DNA from: Tsukamurella sp. PLM1
GTDB taxonomy: Bacteria; Actinomycetota; Actinomycetes; Mycobacteriales; Mycobacteriaceae
Length of the DNA stretch: 64,000 nucleotides
Reading direction: 5' to 3'
Assembly: GCF_023168325.1 (NCBI RefSeq)
Contig: NZ_AP025688.1
Coordinates: forward strand, 1,798,001-1,862,000
Part shown: positions 56,698 to 64,000 of the stretch, one piece after another
Position numbering within the stretch: the stretch's first letter is position 1
How the letters are laid out: every line of letters begins with the position of its first letter
Program-made: the position numbers and the translations under genes
The notes under the pieces: generated by a model
What the model was told of the DNA's origin: nothing
The model's input: the letters and a program-made list of their open reading frames with translations, nothing else
Databases searched by the model: none

Positions 56698-57150
56698 ATG
56701 CGGGTACTCAACGGACTCGAGGAGCTGCAGGCGGCCGTCGGCGAGCACCTCGGCTACAGCGACTGGCTCGAGATCGACCAGCAGCGGATCGACCTGTTCG
56801 CCGAGGCGACGGGCGATCACCAATGGATCCACGTCGATCCGGAGCGCGCGAAGGACGGTCCGTTCGGCGCGACCATCGCGCACGGCTACCTCACGCTCTC
56901 GCTCATCCCGATGCTGGTGTGGCAGATCTACACCGTCGAGGGCACGAAGATGGGAGTGAATTACGGCGCCAACAAGATCCGCTTCCCCTCGCCGGTGCCG
57001 GTGGGCTCGCGCGTCCGGGCGGGGGTCGAGCTGGTCTCGGTGACCCCCGGTGGCGGCGGGCAGCAGGTCGTGGCCCGGGTGACGATCGAGCGCGAGGGCG
57101 GCGATCGCCCCGCCTGCGTCGCCGAGACCGTCTCGGTGGTGGTGTTCTGA
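56698..57150 (+). CDS. MaoC-like (R)-specific enoyl-CoA hydratase
   Basis: 150 aa hot-dog fold enzyme. The hydratase 2 motif FAEATGDHQWIHVDPERA carries the catalytic Asp/His pair, and GATIAHGYLTLSLIP is the conserved helix. Closely resembles mycobacterial Rv0130-type hydratases that add water to trans-2-enoyl-CoA giving the (R)-3-hydroxy product. Its TGA overlaps the kinase ATG (TGATG). Confidence 0.93.
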   Translation: MRVLNGLEELQAAVGEHLGYSDWLEIDQQRIDLFAEATGDHQWIHVDPERAKDGPFGATIAHGYLTLSLIPMLVWQIYTVEGTKMGVNYGANKIRFPSPVPVGSRVRAGVELVSVTPGGGGQQVVARVTIEREGGDRPACVAETVSVVVF

Positions 57151-58166
57151 TGAGCGAGCAGCACCCGGGGCTCGACCTCGACGTCCTCGGCCGCTGGCTC
57201 CCGCAGCACGTCGAGGGCGCGGGGTCCGACCTCTCCGCCGTCCTCGTGGCGGGCGGCAAGTCCAACCTCACGTACCGCATCTCCGACGGTGCCTCGTCCT
57301 GGATCCTGCGCCGCCCGCCGGTCGGCAAGCTCCTGGCGACGGCCCACGACATGAGCCGCGAGTACCGCATGATGTCGGCCCTCGGCGGCACGGGTGTGCC
57401 CGTGCCGGTCATGTACGCGTTCTGCGACGACCCCGAGGTGCTGGGCGCTCCGTTCTACGTCATGAGCGAGATCGACGGTGTGCCCTACCGGCGTGCGAGC
57501 GAGCTCGTCGCCCTCGGCGAGGCGCGCACCCGGGCCATCTCGGAACGCCTCGTCGACACCCTCGTCGACCTGCACCACGTGGATCCGGCGAGCGTGGGCC
57601 TCGCTGACTACGGCAGGCCCGAGGGCTTCCTCGGCCGGCAGGTGGGGCGGTGGAACAAGCAGTTCCAGGCGGCGAAGACCCGCGACCTACCGAAGGTGGA
57701 CGAGCTGTATCGCGCGCTCTCCGCGCGGGTCCCGGCCGACTCCGCGCCGGGCATCGTCCACGGCGACTACCGGCTGGACAACGTGCTCGTGTCGCCCGCC
57801 GACCTGCCCGCCGCCGTCATCGACTGGGAGCTCGCGACCATCGGCGACTCGCTGACCGATCTCGCGCTGATGGTGGTCTACGGCCGCCTCGCGAAGCTCT
57901 CCGCAACCACGGTGAGCGATGTGACGGAAGCCCCCGGCTTCCTCAGCGAGCAGCAGATCATCGACCGCTACGCCGCGGCGTCCAGCCGCGACCTCGGGGA
58001 CTTCGGCTTCTACATCGCCCTCGCCAGCTTCAAGCTCGCCGGCATCGTCGAGGGCATCCACTACCGCTACGTCAACGGCCAGACCGTGGGCGAGGGCTTC
58101 GCGGAGGCCGGCGCCGCCGTGGATCCGCTGCTCGACGCCGGGCTTTCGGCACTCAAGGAGAACTGA
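57150..58166 (+). CDS. APH-fold phosphotransferase (ACAD10/11 kinase-domain-like, LvaA-like)
   Basis: 338 aa aminoglycoside-phosphotransferase-fold kinase. Phosphate-binding strand [15 protein letters not shown], Lys-equivalent ILRRPPVG, catalytic [11 protein letters not shown] and metal-binding [10 protein letters not shown]. The [23 protein letters not shown] region is typical of the ACAD10/ACAD11 kinase domain and of Pseudomonas putida LvaA. Those proteins phosphorylate the 4-hydroxyl of 4-hydroxyacyl-CoA. The ACAD10/11-type dehydrogenase starts one base after its stop, i.e. the two-domain ACAD11 arrangement as separate coupled genes. Antibiotic resistance is unlikely. Confidence 0.88.
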   Translation: MSEQHPGLDLDVLGRWLPQHVEGAGSDLSAVLVAGGKSNLTYRISDGASSWILRRPPVGKLLATAHDMSREYRMMSALGGTGVPVPVMYAFCDDPEVLGAPFYVMSEIDGVPYRRASELVALGEARTRAISERLVDTLVDLHHVDPASVGLADYGRPEGFLGRQVGRWNKQFQAAKTRDLPKVDELYRALSARVPADSAPGIVHGDYRLDNVLVSPADLPAAVIDWELATIGDSLTDLALMVVYGRLAKLSATTVSDVTEAPGFLSEQQIIDRYAAASSRDLGDFGFYIALASFKLAGIVEGIHYRYVNGQTVGEGFAEAGAAVDPLLDAGLSALKEN

Positions 58167-58167
58167 C

Positions 58168-59393
<1,226 letters not shown>

Positions 59394-59397
<4 letters not shown>

Positions 59398-60581
59398 CGG
59401 CGCCGGGCGCCGCGGAGCTGGAGCGGCGGGTCGACGAGTTCCTCGCCGCCCACCCGCCGGCCGCAACAGATCCGCTGGAGTTCCTGCGCGCCCGGTACGA
59501 CGCGGGCCTGGCCTGGGTCGCCTACCCCGAGGGGCGCGGCGGCCTCGGCCTGTCCCGGTCGCTGCAGCGGGCCGTCGACGAACGGTTCGCCGCGGCCGGT
59601 GCGCCGGACAACCGCAGCCACGTGAACGGGATCGGCCTCGGCATGGCCGCGCCGACGATCCTCTCCTTCGGCACCACCGAACAGATCGACCGCTTCCTGC
59701 GTCCGCTCTGGACGGGTGAGGAGATCTGGTGCCAGCTGTTCAGCGAGCCCGGCGCCGGCTCCGACCTGGCGGGGCTGGCGACGCGGGCCGTGCGCGACGG
59801 TGACGACTGGATAGTGACCGGCCAGAAGGTCTGGACGTCCGGAGCGCACAACGCGCAGTGGGCGATCCTGGTGGCTCGCACCGACCCGGATCAGCCGAAG
59901 CACAAGGGCCTCACGTACTTCCTGTGCGACATGTCCGACCCGGGCATCGACGTGCGGCCGCTGCGGCAGATCACCGGCGAGGCGGAGTTCAACGAGGTCT
60001 TCCTCGAAGGTGTCCGCATCCCGGACGCGCACCGCCTCGGTGCGGTGGGGCAGGGTTGGCAGGTCGCGAACGCCACGCTCAACAACGAGCGCGTCGCCAT
60101 CGGCGGCCGCGCGGCGCAGCGCGAGGACGGCATGATCGGCGTCGTCGCGAAGACCTGGCGCGAGCGGCCCGAGCTGCGCACGCCGGACCTGCACGACGAC
60201 CTGCTGCGCCTGTGGGTGGACAGCGAGGTCGCTCGCGTCACTGCCACCCGGCTGGGGCAGAAGCTGGCGTCGGGCCAGCCCGGTCCCGAGGGCGCGGCGA
60301 TGAAGCTCTCCTTCGCGCGGCTCAACCAGAAGCTCTCCGGCCTCGAGCTGGAGCTGCTCGGCGCGGACGGCCTGCGGTACGGCGATTGGACGATGGTCCG
60401 CCCCGACCGGGTCGACTTCTACGGCCGCGACGCCGGGTACCGGTACCTGCGCGCCAAGGGCAACTCCATCGAGGGCGGTACCTCGGAGATCCTCAAGAAC
60501 ATCGTGGCGGAGCGCGTACTAGGCCTGCCGCCGGAGCACCGGGTCGACAAGGACCTGCCGTGGAAGGACGTGCCCAAATGA
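59394..60581 (+). CDS. acyl-CoA dehydrogenase, alpha-type subunit
   Basis: 395 aa. [38 protein letters not shown], a helical region [17 protein letters not shown] and [20 protein letters not shown]. Start GTG 59394 overlaps the previous stop (GTGA). The next gene is a divergent dehydrogenase lacking these motifs, overlapping by 4 bases, so an alpha2beta2 FadE-type enzyme is likely, as in mycobacterial sterol and lipid clusters. Confidence 0.9.
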
Positions 60582-61681
60582 GCTTCACCCCGCACCTGCT
60601 ACCGACCGACGTGGAGGACGACCTCCGCGCCGCGGTCGCCGATCTGCTGGCGAAGCGGACGGCACCGTTGGACCTGATCGCGGCGTACGACGGATCTCGG
60701 GCGCCCGGGATCGACGTGGATCTCGCCGAGATGGGCGTCGCCGGCCTGCTGGTCCCCGAGGAACACGGCGGAGCGGACGCCGGAGCCGCGGTTGCGGGCG
60801 GGGTCGCGGAGGAACTCGGATCCGCCTGCGCGGCTTCGTCGTTCCTCACCTCCGCCGGTATCGCGGCGACTGTCGTCGTGGCCGCCGGCGCGAACGATCT
60901 CGCGGCGACTCTCGCGTCCGGCGAACGGACGGCCGCGCTGCTCGTCCCGTTCTCCGTGGACCCGCACGGGATGCTCGCGGGGTTCCCGGTGGCGGGCCGC
61001 ACGACCACCGTTCGATCGGTGGCGGGCGCGATCGGTGCGGACCTGCTGCTCGCTCTGGGGGACGACGGGGCCCTGTACTCGTTCGACGCCGTACAGGTCC
61101 GGATCACGCCGGTGTCGTCGCTGGACATGACGCGGCAGGTCGCGGACGTGACCTTCGACGGTGCCGAAGGCACGCTGCTGTCCGCCGACGGTGCCGCCGC
61201 CGTCCGCGCGGGACTGCTCACCGGCGCCGCGCTCCTCGCCGCGGAGCAGGCCGGCGTCGCCCGCTGGTGCGTTGCCGCCACGGTCGAGTATCTGAAGCAG
61301 CGCAAGCAGTTCGGGCGTGTCGTCGGCGGATTCCAGGCCATCAAGCACCGCCTGGCCGAGCTGTACGCGGACGCGGAATCGGCTGCCGCGGCGGCGCGGT
61401 CGGCGACCGTCACGCTGGCCGAGCTGGGGCCGGAGGACCCGGAGACGGCGATCGCCGTGGCCGTGGCCGCCGCGTACTGCTCCGACCTGGCCGTGCGCGC
61501 CGCTGAGGAGGCGGTGCAGCTGCACGGCGGCATCGGCATGACCTGGGAGGCGCCGGTGCACCTGTACCTCAAGCGCGCCAAGGCGGACCAGATCGGACTC
61601 GGAACCGCGGGGCGGCACCGCGCCGCGCTCGCGGGCCTGATCGACCTCCCGCCTGAGCGAAACCGCCCGCCCGAGAAGTAG
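60578..61681 (+). CDS. acyl-CoA dehydrogenase, partner subunit
   Basis: 367 aa. The N-terminal half is diverged and Ala-rich with no SEPGSGSD motif. The C-terminal half is conserved: EYLKQRKQFGRVVGGFQAIKH and AVQLHGGIGMTWEAPVHLYL. The canonical C-terminal TSEI loop is absent; it ends in KADQIGLGTAGRHRAALAGL. This fits the beta-type subunit of a heteromeric FadE pair with 59394. Overlaps that gene by 4 bases. Confidence 0.9.
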   Translation: MSFTPHLLPTDVEDDLRAAVADLLAKRTAPLDLIAAYDGSRAPGIDVDLAEMGVAGLLVPEEHGGADAGAAVAGGVAEELGSACAASSFLTSAGIAATVVVAAGANDLAATLASGERTAALLVPFSVDPHGMLAGFPVAGRTTTVRSVAGAIGADLLLALGDDGALYSFDAVQVRITPVSSLDMTRQVADVTFDGAEGTLLSADGAAAVRAGLLTGAALLAAEQAGVARWCVAATVEYLKQRKQFGRVVGGFQAIKHRLAELYADAESAAAAARSATVTLAELGPEDPETAIAVAVAAAYCSDLAVRAAEEAVQLHGGIGMTWEAPVHLYLKRAKADQIGLGTAGRHRAALAGLIDLPPERNRPPEK

Positions 61682-61703
61682 ACACCGTCGGAAAGTAGGA
61701 ATC

Positions 61704-62681
61704 ATGGGAGTCGTCCACACCGTCACCGGAGACGTCGATGCCGCCGACCTCGGCGTCACCCTCATGCACGAACACGTTTTCGTGCTCACCCCGGACATCC
61801 AGCAGAACTATCCGGAGGACTTCGGCGACGAGGACGCCCGGGTGGACGACGCCGTCGCGCAACTGCAGAAGGCCTACGACGCCGGCGTGCGGACCATCGT
61901 CGACCCGACGGTGGTGGGCCTCGGCCGCTACATCCCGCGGATCCAGCGGGTCGCCGAGCGCACGCCGGTGCGGATCGTCGCGGCGACGGGCGTCTACACG
62001 TACCGCGACGTGCCGCGGTACTTCATGTACCGCGGCCCCGCGCTCACCGCCATGACGGGTATCGACTTCCCGGATCCCATGGTGGACATGTTCGTTCGCG
62101 ACATCGAGCAGGGCATCGCCGACACCGGCGTGAAGGCCGGCATGCTCAAGTGCGCCATCGACCATCACGGCCTGACCGAGGGAGTCGAGCGGGTGATGCG
62201 CGCGGTCGCCAAGGCGCACAACGCCACCGGCGTGCCGATCACCGTGCACACCCACCCGGGCTCCGAGACGGGTCTGCTGGTGAAGCAGGTCATGTGCGAC
62301 GAGGAGGGTGGACCCGAGCCGGATCGTGCTGGGGCACAGTGGGGATTCCACCGATGTCGCTCACCTCTCGGCGCTGGCCGACGCCGGCTTCACGCTGGGC
62401 TTCGACCGTTTCGGCATCAACCTGGAGACCACCTTCGAGGCGCGCAACGAGACGCTCATCGAGATGGTGCGCCGCGGCTACACGGAGAAGATCGTGCTGT
62501 CGCAGGACGCCTCGTGCTACATCGACTGGATCGACCCGAACGTCAAGGCGGGCATGCTCCAGTGGCACTACACGCACGTCTTCGAGGACGTGTTCCCGTA
62601 CGTCCTCGAGCGCGGCGTCACTCAGGATCAGATCGACACCATGCTGGTCTCCGTGCCCCGGCGCGTCCTGGCGGGGAGTAG
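61704..62681 (+). CDS. phosphotriesterase-like lactonase (QsdA/PPH-like; two frameshifts)
   Basis: Amidohydrolase-superfamily binuclear-metal enzyme, about 326 aa. HxH at His22/His24 (LMHEHVF), bridging Lys149 in GMLKCAID, metal His in TVHTHPGSE, then GHSGDST and SQDASCY with the final Asp. Strong likeness to M. tuberculosis Rv0230c (PPH) and Rhodococcus QsdA, which hydrolyse lactones including N-acyl homoserine lactones. Breaks: near 62310, where two G seem lost (EEGVDPSRIVLGHSGD), and at GGGG 62673-62676, where one more G gives LAGE and the TAG at 62681. SD-like GAAAGTAGG precedes ATG 61704. Confidence 0.9.
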   Translation: MGVVHTVTGDVDAADLGVTLMHEHVFVLTPDIQQNYPEDFGDEDARVDDAVAQLQKAYDAGVRTIVDPTVVGLGRYIPRIQRVAERTPVRIVAATGVYTYRDVPRYFMYRGPALTAMTGIDFPDPMVDMFVRDIEQGIADTGVKAGMLKCAIDHHGLTEGVERVMRAVAKAHNATGVPITVHTHPGSETGLLVKQVMCDEEGGPEPDRAGAQWGFHRCRSPLGAGRRRLHAGLRPFRHQPGDHLRGAQRDAHRDGAPRLHGEDRAVAGRLVLHRLDRPERQGGHAPVALHARLRGRVPVRPRARRHSGSDRHHAGLRAPARPGGE

Positions 62682-62683
62682 GC

Positions 62684-64000
62684 ATGTCCTTCAATCTCGC
62701 GATCATGCTGCGGGAGTCGGCGCTGGCCGCCCCCGCGGCGCCGCTGCTGTTCGCCGGCGACCGGGAGATCGCCTACCGCGACGTCGACGAGCAGTCGGGC
62801 CGCGTCGCGGCGTCACTGCTCGCGCGCGGGCTGGAGCCGGGCGACAAGGTGGCGGTGCAACTGCCCAACCTGCCCGAGTTCGTCCTGCTGTACTTCGGCA
62901 TCCTCAAGGCGGGACTGGCGATGGTGCCGCTGAACCCGCTGTTCACCGCGAGGGAGGTGGCGTACCACCTCGAGGACAGCGACGCGAAGGTGCTCGTCGC
63001 CTCCGATTTCTCGGCGGCCGCCGCGCTCGCGGGTGCGTCCGAGGCCGGGGTGCGGGACGTGCTGGTGGTACCGCTGGGCGCGCCGACGCCCGAGGGCGCC
63101 GCACCGTTCTCCGACCTGCTCGCCGAGCCGGACACCGGCGAGATCCATCCGACGGCTTCCGACGACACCGCGGTCCTGCTGTACACCTCGGGGACGACGG
63201 GCCGGCCGAAGGGCGCCGAGCTCACCCACTTCGAGCTGTACATGAACTGCACCATCGCGCCGCAGCTGTTCGGGATGCGGGACGACGACGTGGCGCTCGG
63301 CGCGCTGCCGCTGTTCCACGTCTTCGGGCTCTCGAGCGTGCTCAACGCCGCGGTCCGCTACGGCGGGTCCGTGGCACTGGTGCCGCGCTTCGAGGCCGAG
63401 GCCGTCGTCGACGTCATCGCGCGCCGGCGTGTCACCGTTCTCTCCGGCGTGCCCACGATGTACGTGGCGCTCCTCGGTGTCGAGCTCGCCGGCCGCGACG
63501 TCTCCAGCCTGCGCGCCGCGGTTTCGGGCGGCGCGTCGATCCCCGGTGAGGTGATCCGGGCATTCGAGGAGAAGTTCCCCGGCCTGGCGATCCTGGAGGG
63601 CTACGGCCTCTCCGAGACCGCGTCGACCGCGACCTTCAACATCAGCGCCGAGCAGCGCAAGGTGCTCTCGATCGGCAAGCCGATCTGGGGCGTGCAGATG
63701 CGGGCCGTCGATCCCGACGGTGCCGAACTCCCGCCCGGGGAGGACAACATCGGCGAGATCGTGGTCCGCGGGCACAATGTGATGAAGGGCTACTACAAGC
63801 GGCCCGAGGCGACCGCCGAAGCCCTGCGCCGCGGCTGGCTGCACACGGGCGACCTCGGCTACCGCGACGAGGACGGCTACTTCTTCATCGTCGACCGGCT
63901 CAAGGACCTCGTCATCCGCGGCGGCTACAACGTGTACCCGCGCGAGGTCGAGGAGGTGCTCTACGCCCACCCCGACGTCGTCGAGGCCGCGGTCGTGGGC
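62684..64000 (+). CDS. long-chain-fatty-acid-CoA ligase (FadD-like), 3' end outside window
   Basis: AMP-forming acyl-CoA ligase; 439 residues are visible and the frame is open at the right edge. P-loop LLYTSGTTGRPKGAELTH near residue 165, GYGLSETAS near 307, GDLGYRDEDGYFFIVDRLKD near 387 and the hinge with IRGGYNVYPREVEEVLY. ATG 62684 lies two bases after the lactonase stop. Expected to activate the acid released by the lactonase. An analogous ligase stands with qsdA in Rhodococcus and as lvaE in P. putida. Confidence 0.93.
   Translation, partial: MSFNLAIMLRESALAAPAAPLLFAGDREIAYRDVDEQSGRVAASLLARGLEPGDKVAVQLPNLPEFVLLYFGILKAGLAMVPLNPLFTAREVAYHLEDSDAKVLVASDFSAAAALAGASEAGVRDVLVVPLGAPTPEGAAPFSDLLAEPDTGEIHPTASDDTAVLLYTSGTTGRPKGAELTHFELYMNCTIAPQLFGMRDDDVALGALPLFHVFGLSSVLNAAVRYGGSVALVPRFEAEAVVDVIARRRVTVLSGVPTMYVALLGVELAGRDVSSLRAAVSGGASIPGEVIRAFEEKFPGLAILEGYGLSETASTATFNISAEQRKVLSIGKPIWGVQMRAVDPDGAELPPGEDNIGEIVVRGHNVMKGYYKRPEATAEALRRGWLHTGDLGYRDEDGYFFIVDRLKDLVIRGGYNVYPREVEEVLYAHPDVVEAAVVG

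Noticed and set aside
57150..58166. Aminoglycoside resistance kinase
   Set aside because: The APH fold is present, but context and the [13 protein letters not shown] region place it with ACAD10/11-LvaA type kinases.

Overview
The window is high-GC actinobacterial chromosome, almost certainly from the order Mycobacteriales (Tsukamurella or a close relative fits best; this is inferred from gene content, not proven). The block miaA-dapF-hflX ... lexA/LysM gene-nrdR-hrpA ... PAC2-alpha/beta hydrolase ... DUF4192-galE-ideR-sigB-DUF3099-DUF3039 follows the order around lexA, ideR and sigB in mycobacteria. Residue numbering of IdeR, AhpC and AhpD also matches the M. tuberculosis proteins at the metal-binding and catalytic positions. 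No rRNA, tRNA, CRISPR array, prophage or insertion sequence was recognised.

Layout. 1-4200: end of an unassigned gene, miaA, dapF, hflX and a DUF1345 membrane protein. 4200-9470: a TetR repressor divergent from two acyl-CoA dehydrogenases, then an AraC regulator-cupin-hydrolase cluster. 9500-15800: lexA facing a LysM gene across two SOS boxes, nrdR, and hrpA. 15800-19200: a class III aminotransferase and a DUF485/ActP monocarboxylate transporter pair. 19200-22820: an ECF41 sigma factor with a divergent carboxymuconolactone decarboxylase-family gene, ahpC-ahpD and oxyR. 22820-33900: an HTH-less LysR-like protein, DUF5997, an SRPBCC protein, a DUF3516 helicase, two paralogous hydrolases with a PAC2 protein, a hydrolase remnant, an APC permease and DUF4192. 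33900-46200: ideR-galE, the AcuC deacetylase with a GNAT/acyl-CoA-synthetase acetyltransferase, sigB behind an ECF-type promoter, a methyltransferase and small conserved proteins, a YihY membrane protein and a helicase. 46360-49513: an EamA exporter and a lipoprotein-type M13 metallopeptidase.

49514-64000 is the most interesting part. A TetR repressor and an acyl-CoA dehydrogenase face a tightly packed operon of at least 13 genes: thiolase, two SDRs, quinone oxidoreductase, HAD hydrolase, FabG-like SDR, MaoC hydratase, APH-fold kinase, an ACAD10/11-type dehydrogenase, two further dehydrogenases, a phosphotriesterase-like lactonase and a CoA ligase. The HAD, kinase and dehydrogenase genes are the three domains of animal ACAD10 as separate proteins. 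With the lactonase and ligase they suggest a pathway from a gamma-lactone through a 4-hydroxy acid and a phosphorylated acyl-CoA into beta-oxidation.

An important caveat: about 30 genes or gene segments change reading frame through apparent 1-2 base losses, mostly in short G or C runs, including in genes such as ideR and hrpA. The pattern looks like sequencing or assembly error rather than decay. Interrupted genes are annotated over their full inferred span and the shift positions are given.
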